From positions 1-64,000 of the forward strand of contig NZ_CADCJB010000004.1 in the NCBI RefSeq assembly GCF_902801725.1: a stretch of 64,000 nucleotides of DNA, read 5' to 3'. The notes under the pieces are model-generated. The model did not search any database, was not told the DNA's origin, and saw only the letters and a program-made list of their open reading frames with translations. This stretch comes from an uncultured Methanobrevibacter sp. (GTDB lineage: Archaea; Methanobacteriota; Methanobacteria; Methanobacteriales; Methanobacteriaceae). The first letter of the stretch is position 1. Each line of letters begins with the position of its first letter. Shown one piece after another: positions 25,657 to 36,800 of the stretch. The position numbers were made by a program, and so were the translations under genes.

Positions 25657-26367
25657 TTATACGTTGGAGTATAATAAACCAGTTGCTCTAGAGACAAAGA
25701 AAGCCAAATAAATTCCGATGATACCTTCCACTATTCCGCCGACAGTTGAATTTAGCTGAGTAATGAAACCAGCGATTATCAATAAAATAAATGTAACAAC
25801 TACAACGACAAGAGCAAATAAGATCAGGTTGACAATTCCCACTCCAGTAATATCACCAAGGGCATCGCCGATAGACAATGCATCCATAATGTCTTCAGTT
25901 TTGGCCAATCTGCATTGAGCCATGAATGCTGCCATTGCAAAAATAATAAACAGCACAATCATCAATATTGTAGCAAGCCAATCTTTGAAAATAAGTCCTA
26001 AAATCGCACTTATAATAATTGGAATAATGAAATAAGCAAGATATACAACGAGTAATTTAACTCCATTAAATGTCTGTCTTATTATATCAATTCCCGGAGC
26101 ATTATCATTTCTTTCAATACCGTACTTGACTATATCCAATTGATAACCAGAGACTATGAAACAAAGAATGATAGAAATAAGGCCTCCTATAATTCCAAAT
26201 CCGAATACCTCAATCACATTACCATCTGAAATACCTGCAAAAATAGCTGCAAAAGTTAATGCAACAACAATTCCAAGGATTACGCCCAAAATAAGATATA
26301 AAACTAATGCTTTAACGTTATTTATTGGGTAAACTAAAGCATCCTTCATAATTTCTATGATTTCCAT
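25657..26367 (-). CDS. DUF4013-type membrane protein
   Basis: The 236-residue protein has about six membrane helices and the family start MEIIEIMKDALVYPINNVKALV. A conserved central segment (SGYQLDIVKYGIERNDNAPGID) sits between helix groups. DUF4013 proteins are abundant in Methanobrevibacter and of unknown role. The in-frame GTG at 26376 is part of the AGGTGA ribosome-binding site, so the ATG at 26367 is taken. Downstream T-runs (25620-25645 region) probably end the transcript. Confidence 0.85.
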   Translation of the reverse strand: MEIIEIMKDALVYPINNVKALVLYLILGVILGIVVALTFAAIFAGISDGNVIEVFGFGIIGGLISIILCFIVSGYQLDIVKYGIERNDNAPGIDIIRQTFNGVKLLVVYLAYFIIPIIISAILGLIFKDWLATILMIVLFIIFAMAAFMAQCRLAKTEDIMDALSIGDALGDITGVGIVNLILFALVVVVVTFILLIIAGFITQLNSTVGGIVEGIIGIYLAFFVSRATGLLYSNV

Positions 26368-26521
26368 TTTGTTCACCTATTGTTTATTGAATAAAAACTC
26401 AAATTAATGAGAATCGTTTTTATTTATAATCATAATAATATTTAATGATATTGAAAAATGACAAGTTTTAAATAATAATTTAACAACAAAAGAAAATAAC
26501 AAAACTTAAAACATTGAAAAC

Positions 26522-27154
26522 ATGATTAAATTAGCTTATACAAATGTTGAAAACCTTGATTTGAAAAAAGGTTACGTGTTAGTTTCCCAAAATAGGAAAG
26601 AAAAAATTGATTTTTACAAGTTTGACAGGGACAAAAAACTGAGCTGTGGAGTTTATCTTCTACTGATGAAACTATTGGATGAAGAGGGAATTACAAAACC
26701 CATAATAAAAACTGAAAAATATGGTAAGGCATACATATCCAACTTTGAAGATATCCATTTTAATGTCAGCCATTCAAATAATATGATTTCCTGTGCAATT
26801 TCCGACAGACCTGTCGGTACAGACATTGAATATAATGACCCTCAAATTGATTTAAACATAGCAAAACAATATTTCTTCAACAGCGAGTATGAAAACATCA
26901 TGAAATCACCAAACCCGCCAGATGAATTTTTCAGCTATTGGGTTTTAAAGGAAAGTTACATGAAATATACAGGTTTAGGGTTTAATTTAAGTTTAAATAG
27001 TTTTGAAATACTCAAAGGCAAAGAAATAAAACTTAAAAATGATAGAAATAATCTTAAGTTTGGTTTATTTGATATTGAAGAATATAAATTAGGTATTGCA
27101 GGACACTACACTATAAAAAATGCCGTAAATTACAATATCAATGATTTATATTAG
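26522..27154 (+). CDS. 4'-phosphopantetheinyl transferase (Sfp type)
   Basis: Transfers the phosphopantetheine arm of CoA to a serine of a carrier protein. The 210-residue protein has the superfamily motifs: NVSHS (81-85), GTDIEY with metal ligands Asp101 and Glu103, and FFSYWVLKESYMKYTGLG with Trp140, Lys143 and Glu144. It is the larger Sfp type rather than AcpS. Methanogens lack conventional fatty-acid synthesis, so the carrier is likely an NRPS or an isolated acyl/peptidyl carrier protein. None is encoded in this window. It stands alone, with 158 bases before the next gene. Confidence 0.92.
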   Translation: MIKLAYTNVENLDLKKGYVLVSQNRKEKIDFYKFDRDKKLSCGVYLLLMKLLDEEGITKPIIKTEKYGKAYISNFEDIHFNVSHSNNMISCAISDRPVGTDIEYNDPQIDLNIAKQYFFNSEYENIMKSPNPPDEFFSYWVLKESYMKYTGLGFNLSLNSFEILKGKEIKLKNDRNNLKFGLFDIEEYKLGIAGHYTIKNAVNYNINDLY

Positions 27155-27312
27155 CTAAAAAAAACAACCCCCAATATCAGTATGCCATAACCCATTATGT
27201 GAATCTTTTCAAAACAGCGATGTTGAAAAATCAATACTATATGAAAACATAACACTTTTTTAATAAAAGGTTCATATATTACCATATAAATTGATAAAAG
27301 TTTAAAGATAGA

Positions 27313-27690
27313 ATGAAATCAATTAATCTAAACAAAGACCTTAATGAAATATACACATTAACTGAATTCATCGAAAAGATAATTCAAAAAAAAGACTTTC
27401 AAATAGATTTGATGCTTGAAGAAGTTTTAGTAAACATTGTCAATTATTCAAAATGCGAATATATCACAGTTAATGCTGAATTTGAAAATTCAATCTTGAC
27501 AGTGGAATTTATTGACAATGGAACAGTATTTAACCCACTTTTAAAAGAAGATCCCAAATTCCCAGATTGTATTGAAGATGCTGAAATCGGAGGATTGGGA
27601 ATTTACTTAACAAAAAAACTGGCTGACGAACTGGAGTACAATCATATAAATGATGAAAATCACTTAAAAATTATTAAAAAAGTGGAATAA
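27313..27690 (+). CDS. RsbW/SpoIIAB-like serine kinase (GHKL ATPase)
   Basis: The 125-residue protein is a compact GHKL ATP-binding domain. The N box is LMLEEVLVNIVNY with Glu36/37, Asn41 and Asn44. The G1 box is IDNG (Asp68, Gly70), and the G2-like loop is EIGGLGIYL (93-98). Such proteins phosphorylate an STAS antagonist and hold a target in partner-switching systems. The stop overlaps the ATG of the following SpoIIE-type phosphatase gene by one base (TAATG), so the kinase and phosphatase are made together. No STAS protein is seen here, and archaea have no sigma factor, so the output is unknown. Confidence 0.88.
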   Translation: MKSINLNKDLNEIYTLTEFIEKIIQKKDFQIDLMLEEVLVNIVNYSKCEYITVNAEFENSILTVEFIDNGTVFNPLLKEDPKFPDCIEDAEIGGLGIYLTKKLADELEYNHINDENHLKIIKKVE

Positions 27691-29567
27691 TGAAACAAAA
27701 GCTAAAAAAAATATTAATACCATTCTTTTTGATGTTAGCTTTTATAGCTATCACAGAATCATTGGATATCCTTATGGATTTTGGAATATTCACTCCCCAT
27801 GTAGGGATGTTATTTGTTTTTGGAATACTTTTTGGACCATATGGTGCAATAGGCAGCGTCATGGCAAACATAGTATCCGATGTATATAACGGATACAATC
27901 CCATCATGATAATCTGTTCCGAAATTATTAGCTTTGCGATTTCCTGCCTGGCATATAAGCTTTGGTATTCAAGTTACAGAGGACATGAAATTACAAAGCC
28001 TAAATTAGACACTACTTTCCACTTAGGATTATTTTTATCAATTATGCTAATTTGCGGAACCATATATGCTGTTTTTCATGGAGAAATATTCCATTTAATT
28101 TATAAATCCCCTTTAGAATATATAATGCAGGTATACCTAATCAGTTTTGTTAACATTGCATTTGTTTTCGGAATACTACACATTTGGGTTTCCAAAAAAA
28201 TAGACTTCATCCACACTCCAAAAACACTCAAAAAACAGTTTAACAAGAAATTATACACAGCATTATTAATTTCACTAATCACAGTTACGGTTATCACAAC
28301 TGCATCATATTTTTTGAAACTAAATAACAGCATAATAATTGGCGAATTAATATTGCTTGCGATTCTGCTTTTTGCTTATTTGACAAAACCGGTACAATAT
28401 AGCGAAACTGAAAGTGAAGGAGATTCTGTGGTAGAGAAAATAATGACCATGTTCCTTCTGACAACATTATTTATTGTAGTCTTAGGCATATTGCAGTCAT
28501 TTATACCTGAAGCCCGCCATATTGTAAATATTGATTATATTGATAATTTTTTACCTGCAATGCCAGTAATTGCATTTGCAGATATAATAACCATATTATT
28601 CTTCATTCCAGGATTTAACATCATATTGTATGTTGAAAAGAAAGTAATCAACCCAATCAAATCATTTTCCGAAATTGAAGACTTTATTGCAGAAAACAAG
28701 AAAATAGAAGCTGAAGGATTGGTAAACCTCTATTCAGAATACATTAATGAAACAGATGAAATCGGAAAACTTGCCCGAAGTTACACAGATTTAATCAAAC
28801 ACAATAACAGTTATATTGAAAACATCCATGAAATTGAAGGTGAAAAGGAACGCATTAAAGCTGAACTGGATATTGCAACTAAAATTCAGGCATCAAACTT
28901 GCCAACCAAAGCCATTGAAAATGAAAATTATATAGTTGCCGGTTATTCAAAGCCTGCAAAAGAAGTAGGAGGAGACTTCTTTGATTATTATCATCTGGAT
29001 GATGGCAGACTAGTCATTGTAATAGGTGATGCATCAGGCAAGGGAGTTCCCGCAGCATTGCTTGCAACAATTACACAGGTTATGATTAAGCAGATTCTGC
29101 AGCACAACCGAGACCCTTCAAAAGTTTTATATTCACTTAACAATCAAATATGTGAAACCAATTCCGAAACAATGTTTATCACATTATGGGTTGGAATCTA
29201 CGACAGAAACACTGGAAAAATAACATTTTCAAATGCAGGACACAACCCGCCTATAATAAAGGATAATGACGGATACAAATATCTGAAGATAAATACGGGA
29301 ATTGTTTTGGGCATTATGGAAGACTTTGAATTCACAAATGAAGAAGTGACCTTTTCAGAGGAAATAATTTTATATACTGATGGAATAACCGATGCAAACA
29401 ATACCCAACAGGAAATGTACGGAGAAGACAGGCTTCTAAACTTTTTCAACAGACATGGTGCAGATAAAAATCCTATTGCACCATTATTAAAAGATATAGA
29501 TGAATTTACCGATGGTGAAGAGCAATTTGATGATATGACACTTGTTTACCTGAAAGACAAATCATAG
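27690..29567 (+). CDS. Membrane-bound SpoIIE/RsbU-type PP2C phosphatase
   Basis: The 625-residue sensor phosphatase has N-terminal membrane helices (about 10-30, 38-58, 68-92, 110-130, 145-165, 190-230), further helices at about 250-315, a HAMP-like/coiled-coil linker (about 320-395), and a C-terminal PP2C domain. Metal-binding motifs are VGGDFFDYY (Asp429) and IGDASGKGVPAALL (Asp447), with LYTDGITDA and FDDMTLVYL towards the end. It would dephosphorylate a phosphoserine on an STAS-domain antagonist, countering the adjacent RsbW-like kinase in response to a membrane or envelope signal. Confidence 0.93.
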   Translation: MKQKLKKILIPFFLMLAFIAITESLDILMDFGIFTPHVGMLFVFGILFGPYGAIGSVMANIVSDVYNGYNPIMIICSEIISFAISCLAYKLWYSSYRGHEITKPKLDTTFHLGLFLSIMLICGTIYAVFHGEIFHLIYKSPLEYIMQVYLISFVNIAFVFGILHIWVSKKIDFIHTPKTLKKQFNKKLYTALLISLITVTVITTASYFLKLNNSIIIGELILLAILLFAYLTKPVQYSETESEGDSVVEKIMTMFLLTTLFIVVLGILQSFIPEARHIVNIDYIDNFLPAMPVIAFADIITILFFIPGFNIILYVEKKVINPIKSFSEIEDFIAENKKIEAEGLVNLYSEYINETDEIGKLARSYTDLIKHNNSYIENIHEIEGEKERIKAELDIATKIQASNLPTKAIENENYIVAGYSKPAKEVGGDFFDYYHLDDGRLVIVIGDASGKGVPAALLATITQVMIKQILQHNRDPSKVLYSLNNQICETNSETMFITLWVGIYDRNTGKITFSNAGHNPPIIKDNDGYKYLKINTGIVLGIMEDFEFTNEEVTFSEEIILYTDGITDANNTQQEMYGEDRLLNFFNRHGADKNPIAPLLKDIDEFTDGEEQFDDMTLVYLKDKS

Positions 29568-29570
29568 AAA

Positions 29571-29753
29571 CTATTTGAAATATTTTCCCAAATCATTCAA
29601 TTCACCGTTGAATTCTTTTACTTCTTTTGAATTAATTTGACCACCTAAATCAGCCATATAACTTTTATACATATAAATTGCCAGCAAAACCACCACCATA
29701 ATTCCGCCAAATAGCAATATAAATTCCGCTGAAGCCTGTGCATCATTATCCAT
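29571..29753 (-). CDS. Class III signal peptide pilin-like protein
   Basis: The 60-residue protein begins MDNDAQASAEFILLFGGI. This is the archaeal class III (QxSxExxxL) prepilin signal, with EppA-type cleavage expected before Gln6. A single hydrophobic helix follows (about 10-30) and then a short charged tail. It is likely a minor or structural pilin. Its ATG overlaps the stop of the upstream TadC-like gene (TAATG), so the two are coupled. It converges with the phosphatase gene, only three bases apart. Confidence 0.85.
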   Translation of the reverse strand: MDNDAQASAEFILLFGGIMVVVLLAIYMYKSYMADLGGQINSKEVKEFNGELNDLGKYFK

Positions 29754-30679
29754 TAGAATCCCCCCATTAAAAAAGACCCACCAAAAGTGGATACCAAATA
29801 AAAAATACCGAATGATGCTGATGCCAAAGGCAACGAGAATTTAATTCCTTTTTTAAATTCACCATACATTATCAAACTGATAATAAATGCAACCAGAATC
29901 GAATGGATAATCAAATATATTTCACCTGCAATCGGTGCTGTTAAAATAATCTCCGATTCCATCCCATAATTTTGCATAAATCCCGAATAAACACCAACCA
30001 TCCCAATTGCAAAGGGAGTAGCGACAATAGCCGAAATTAAAAGAAACATGACAGACATTATCACAGTTGATTTTCTCTCGCGTTTTAGTGCAAGCAAATC
30101 ACGCAAATCATCTGAAACTTCAAAAAGCACATTAGATATGCTGGAACCGCTTTTACGACCATCCAAAATAATGTCAAAAATTCTCTCCAATTCCCAAGAT
30201 TTTAATCTTTTACTCATTGCCCTCCACGAATCATCGAAATTACGACCCATTCGAATTTCAACAATTGATCTTCTCATTTCATCGTATAGGGGCCCTTCAC
30301 CGTACTGGGACATATCCTCCATTGCATTTTCAAAGCTGAGTCCAACCTGCAACATGCTTGACAATTGCCTTAAAAAATCAGGTGCAGTCTTTTCAATTTC
30401 CTGCGCTCTTTTTTCTTGCCGAACAATAACATATGTGAAAAGGCCAGGAATTACGAAAAACGGCAAAATCACTACTGATACCGGCAAGCCAACAGCAGCC
30501 AATGTTAATGCCAAAACAATTTCAGAAATTATAATGAAAATTATAACAATTGCCAAAACTTTACTCGCTTCTGTAAAAATGGCTCCACTTAGTAAAAATT
30601 CCTGTAATTTAGATAAATACTTTTCAGGAATAATATTATCTAAAAATACTGCTAAATCATTAATTATTTTAAATTTCAT
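29753..30679 (-). CDS. Type II/IV secretion F-family membrane protein (TadC/archaeal pilus platform)
   Basis: The 308-residue platform protein has membrane helices at about 38-60, 62-84, 210-232, 250-272 and 280-305. The T2SSF domain occupies about 100-235 (FLRQLSSMLQVGLSFENAM, MGRNFDDSWRAMSKR, DLRDLLALKRERKST). It would recruit the assembly ATPase for pilus extrusion. The pilin gene follows directly, but no GspE/TadA-type ATPase is in the window, so the ATPase must be supplied from elsewhere. The start ATG is at 30679. Confidence 0.88.
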   Translation of the reverse strand: MKFKIINDLAVFLDNIIPEKYLSKLQEFLLSGAIFTEASKVLAIVIIFIIISEIVLALTLAAVGLPVSVVILPFFVIPGLFTYVIVRQEKRAQEIEKTAPDFLRQLSSMLQVGLSFENAMEDMSQYGEGPLYDEMRRSIVEIRMGRNFDDSWRAMSKRLKSWELERIFDIILDGRKSGSSISNVLFEVSDDLRDLLALKRERKSTVIMSVMFLLISAIVATPFAIGMVGVYSGFMQNYGMESEIILTAPIAGEIYLIIHSILVAFIISLIMYGEFKKGIKFSLPLASASFGIFYLVSTFGGSFLMGGF

Positions 30680-30831
30680 AAAATAATATTAGATATCAAA
30701 ACATATAAAGTGTTGGTTGTATTCAAAATAAGTTTTACAAAGTAAAAACAATCCTTTAATAAAAAATAAATACAATCAATATAGAATTAAAATGCATTTT
30801 ACAGAAAAAACAATGAAAAATATAAAAAAAG

Positions 30832-30853
30832 AGGAGTTTATAAATAAACTCCT
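30832..30853 (-). terminator. Hairpin plus T-run after the adhesin gene
   Basis: On the minus strand GGAGTTTA (30845-30852) pairs with TAAACTCC (30833-30840) across a four-base loop. A CTTTTTTT tract follows, about 18 bases past the adhesin stop codon. It looks like a bacterial-style intrinsic terminator. Confidence 0.7.
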
Positions 30854-30869
30854 TAAACGTGTTTAAATT

Positions 30870-33800
30870 TTATTTTCTTCTTTTAATGTTTACGCCTAAG
30901 AGTGCTAAAACAGCAATCAATACCAATATTGGATTACCGGTTTCATGTTTAGCCAAACCAGATTTAGAATAATCAGCCGGTTTTTGAGCAGTAACATTAT
31001 CAACTGGATGATCTACAATAACAGTAACCGTACCTGTTCCATTTGCAGGATAGTAGATATTTGTTTCATTGGAATACACTTTTACAGGATATGTTCCAGG
31101 CTTATAGTCTTTTGGAACTGTCCAAGGTATCTTACCCCTACCGTTGACGATATCAATAACCTTTCTAGTTCCGTCAGGCAATTCTACAGTAACTTTTCCA
31201 TTAAATGTGGATCCATCACGAGGAATAACCGTTATAGGAATTGTAACATCATCACCCAGTCTTGCAGTAACCTTACCTACTACAATATCAACTGGGATTT
31301 TTATTACAGTTATTGTTCCGTCACCTTCAGAAGGCAAGTATTTTTCATTTCCAGCAAATCTGACATGGTCAGGATATTTGCCCGGAGTGTAATCGTATGG
31401 AACAAACCAAGTTGTTTTTCCATTTCCGTTGATGACATTTACAACTTTAGTACTGCCATCAGGGAATCTTATTGTAACTTTTCCAGTGAAAGGCTTACCG
31501 TCATCTGCAGTTACCTTAATTGGAATAGTAACTTCTTTGCCTGCGAAAGTTGTCACATTACCAACGCTCACATGAGTAGGAATTGGTAAAACTGTAATTG
31601 AAGATGTATTAGTTGCAGGAATATGATTTCCATCAACAATTGTAGTCCAATTAACAAGATACTCACCGACAGGCAATTGATCAACAGGAATAATTCCATC
31701 AGGACCAACAGTACCTTCTGCAACCACTTTACCGTCTTTATCGTAAATCACATAAACGACATCAGTAGCATTAGTACTGTCATAATCCACCCTAATAGGG
31801 TCACCATAATATACAGTCACATCTTCACCTTCAACAAGTGAAGGAGCAGGTAAAACTGTAATTGAAGATGTATTAGTTGCAGGAATATGATTTTTATCAA
31901 CAATTGTAGTCCAATTAACAAGATACTCACCGACAGGCAATTGATCAACAGGAATAATTCCATCAGGACCAACTGTACCGTTTACAATAGGATTGCCATC
32001 CTTATCAAAGATTTGATAAGTAACTTCAGCGGCATTAGTACTATTGTATGGAACTTCAATAGGATTGCCATAATCTACTGTCACATCAGTTCCGTTGACA
32101 AGTGAAGGAGCAGGTAAAACCTTAATGCTGGAAATGTTATTTGCAGGAATGTGATTTTCATCAACAGCATTATTCCAGTAAACAATGTAATTTCCAACAT
32201 CCAATTGCTTAACAGAGATAGTTCCATCAGGACCTACAGTACCGTTAGCAACCATATTGCCCAATTCATCATAGATTTCATAGGAAACTTCAGTGGCATT
32301 AGTACTATTATAATCCACATTGATAGGATCTCCATATACCACAGTAACATTTACTCCATTTACCAATGAAGGGTAGTTTACAGTGACATTTTCACATGAA
32401 TACTTATTGTTTGAAGTGTTCCTATCTTCCTGTGTGGAGTTTGCGACAACCACGTTTTCAACTTTGCCGAATGCCAAAGTTTTTACGGTAATTGTTAATT
32501 TAGCTATATCTCCTTTATTTAGAGTGCCGACATACCAAATTCCTTCATCCTGATTATATACTCCATCGCCTTTAATGTCGGTAATTTTCACGTTACCTGT
32601 CATATTTTCAGTAACATTTACATTAGTAGCGACAGAAGGACCTAAATTAGTAATGATAATAATGTATGTTATTTCATCACCAACAGTGACTTTTGTTTTA
32701 TCCACAGTTTTATTGATTTTCAAATCAACAACAGGAATTGCAGTAATATTGGTACTGTTAGAAGCTCCAGTTGTGTTTTCAGTTGAATTGACAGTAGCAA
32801 CATTAGGTAATGTTCCATTAGTCAAAACAATTACATTGAAACTAACACTGAAACTGGAACCGTTTTCTAAATTGCCAATATGCCAAACGATTGTCTTGCC
32901 ATCGAAATCACAAGCCACAGTAGTGCTTTTACCATCAAATTTAAATGCATCATCCAATACATCAGTAATATTTACATCAGTAGCGTTGGAAGGACCCAAA
33001 TTAGTAACGGTAATAGTGAAAGTAACATTATTACCAACCCTTACAACATCAGGATTTGCGGTTTTTATGATTTCAAATGCAACGGCAGGCAATACTATAA
33101 CAGGAATTTCGCTTGAAACGTTAGTATTATTTTCATTACAGTTTGCAACAGCGACGTTTTTGTAGATACCATTCTTAGTAGCATTAACAATAACATAAAC
33201 GCTTTTAGTTTCACCTTTAACCAATTCTGGAATTGTCCAAGTGACTTTGTTACCATCCCTTTGACCGTTGTTGCCCACTTCCATAATGTCAAATACAGTC
33301 ATTATATCATCACTTATAACAACATTGGTTGCATTTGCAGGACCATTGTTTGTTATGTTAATAATAAATCTGATTAAATCACTGACATTTGCATTTTCAG
33401 TTAAATTAGTGGATTTCACAATAGTCAAATTAAGTGGCTCAACATTAATCTTTGTAGTATTTTTCACTTCAGTCCTATTCTCATTACAAGTGACATTTAC
33501 CGCATTAGTTATTGCACCAATACCTCCGGTACGGACAACAACATAATACCTGTGAATATCATTGGCATCTAACTTAGTTAACTTCCATGAAATAACACGA
33601 GTAGACGGATTATAAGAATAACCTTCCGAAGCAATATCCTCAAAGATCAACTCTTCAGGCAATTGGTCGCAGATTGTTAAATTGGTAGCTGCCACATTAT
33701 TGAAATTTGAAACAACAATTGTGTAGTTTACTAAAGAATTGTTACCTATAACTGTAACATTGGCTGTCTTATTGATATTCAAAATGATATCATAAACTTC

Positions 33801-36800
33801 AACATCATCCTGAGCCTTAACTTCAGTATCGTTTTCTTTAGAAGTTACGGTTGCATAGTTGGTTAAAGTTTTGGCAGAAGTTACGTTTGTGCGTGCAGCA
33901 ATCCATAATTCAACAACTTCCTTGCTGTTCAATTTTGAGATATTCCATTTAGCACCGTTATTATATTGGCCAAGATAAGTAACCTGAACCTTTTGATTTT
34001 TCCTGACACCTGCATCGACAAATGTGAGGCCTTCAGGCAGCTGGTCAATGACAATCACATCAGTTGCATTTCCCAAATCGTCGTTACCTACAACAATGGT
34101 GAAGTTTACAACAGTATTGTTAGCAACAGGAGAAACGTCAACTTTTTTAGTAATGTTTAAAACTACAGGAACAACTTCAATGGAAGCATCATCATTCCTT
34201 TCTTCAGGAATTTCATCTGAAATAGCGCTTGCAACGTTAACTAGTGTACCTTCTGCGGTAGTGTTAACAAGAGCAACAACCCATAATTTAACATATGAAT
34301 TTTTAGCAATTTCGGAAATATCCCATTCAATTTCAGTATCCTCCTGAGGATAAGTCAGATTAAGGGTTACATCTGCACGGTAGGCTGAAGTTTGGCCAAG
34401 CTCAACAGTTATTGTTTTACCATCTGAAAGAGATATGCTGTTACCATTGCAGTCAATAATTCCACATTCAAAGCTCAAACCTGAAGGCATTCTATCCTTA
34501 ACAACTACATTAGTCAGCTTAATTTCTGAAGTATTATTTACTATTATTGTGTAATTAACCAAAGTATTGTTGGTAACCACTGTAACATTAGCCTCTTTAG
34601 TAATGGATAAATCTGCCGGAATGTAAGTAATATCAGTTTTATTTTTAACTTCAGTGCTGTTTTCCTCACAGGTCACATTAACGTTGTTGGTCAATATAGT
34701 TTTTACATCAGAACCGAAATTAACGCGAACAGAAACCCATAATTCGACAACAGAATTTCTGGCCATTTTGGAAATATTCCATTGGACAAATTCCCTATAT
34801 CCCGGAAGGTCACCTTTATTCCATTTAGCAACAATTCCCGGAGTAACAACTCCAGCGTCTTCAACTGTCAAGCCTTCAGGTAATACATCAACAACAGTTA
34901 CATTATTAGCATCAATGCCATGACCGTTTGCATTTGTATTGTTAACAGTTATAGTAAAGTTCACAAGATTATTATAAGTAACTTCAGAGACATTTGCAGT
35001 CTTGTTGATTTCTAAAATAACCGGACCAACATTTACAACACCAGATGCATTGGCCTTTGTAGCGTTTTCATCACAGTAAACAGTAACATTATTAACCAAT
35101 GGACCCAATCCGTTTGTGCGAACTTGAATCCATAAGATTACCTCTTTGCCGGCAGTAATATTGGAAATACTCCATTCAACACCACTGCTGCGAGTAGTGT
35201 TTGTTATGTGAGCACCATTAGCATTAACCACACCACATTTTTCAAAAATCAATGTGGCCGGCAATATATCAGTCAAATTAACGTTGGTTGCATTTCCTGC
35301 ATCAGCAGTATTTTTTACAACGATTGTGAAGTTGACTAAAGAGTCATTTAATGTGACATGGACATCTGGAGTTTTAGTGACGTTTAAAACCACATCATAA
35401 ATTACAAATGAATTTTGATTTCCAACCTCTTTGTAATACCTGTCCTCATTATGGACGGCATCAACAGTATATTTGCCTGCGTTAAGACTATTGAATTCAA
35501 TAGTAATTGATCCATCTGTCTTAGTTACAATTAGACCAGAGTCATCAGGAAGTGCAGATAGAAGACCGTTATTATTAGTAGGCTCAATACCTCCAGTAAG
35601 GTTATAGATAACACCAGTTTCATTTCTGATTATGATATCTATAAGCTGAGCATCCTCATAAGGGCTTTGCCAAATACTATCTGCATTTTTAAAACCATCT
35701 GTAGGATAAGCATAATCTCCAGTATTGAAGGATTTTAGAGCACGGCCCTTACTATCAGCAGAAAATTCACATTGAATATTATACAACTTAATTGAATCGC
35801 TACTACCGTCATTCCAAATTGCATTAGCAATGTTATCATTAGCCTCCATGGTAATATTGACAGTGACTTTAGCTAAAGCATAAGTCTCATTACCTTTAAT
35901 ATCGATTGTGATTGCTTTGCTGTGTGCTTGGTTTCTTTCAAATAATGCATTCGCAATATTAAAACCAGTAGCATCCTTTGTTTTATAAATAGCAGACCCA
36001 TTAGTTGCATTGTTATCGTTGAAATAAGTTACATTGATATCAATATTACTAGCCTCAGTGAAAATCGCACCACCATAAAAAGCAGTATTTCCAGTGAAGT
36101 TTGCATAATCAATATCCTGATCAGGTGCAAAATAGTAAATTGCGCCACCATTTTCAGTAGCAGCATTATTGGCAAAGTTAGAATTATTTAAAATTCCATT
36201 AGATCCAAATATAGAACCATAATCAGATCCCCAGTATATAGCACCACCATTATTAGCAGAATTACCGGTGAAATTAGAATCAATTACATTATTCCAATCA
36301 TCTTCAATAAGTATAGCACCACCATTATTAGTAGCAACATTCTTAGTGAAATCAGAACTACTTACAGGTGTAGCATAGTTCAAATCGAGAGCACCACCAT
36401 TATTAGCAGAATTACCGGTGAAATTAGAATAGGAAACATTACCAAATTCACCTTCCCAATAAATAGCACCACCATTTCCCTCAGCAGAGTTAGAAGTGAA
36501 ATCAGAACCAGAAACAGTACCAGAAGCACCATACCATTTAATAGCACCACCATTATTGGTAGCATTATTCAATGTAAAATTTGAACCGGTTACAGTACCA
36601 TAATCACCATCCCAATAAATAGCACCACCATCTTCCTCAGCAGAGTTAGAAGTGAAATTAGAATCAACTACCTCAGAATCATCTTCTACATTATAGATAG
36701 CACCACCCTTAGTAGCATTATTATTAATGAAAACAGAACCTGTCACAGAAGCAGTCCACTCTAAATAGATAGCACCACCATCTCCCTCAGCAGAGTTAGA

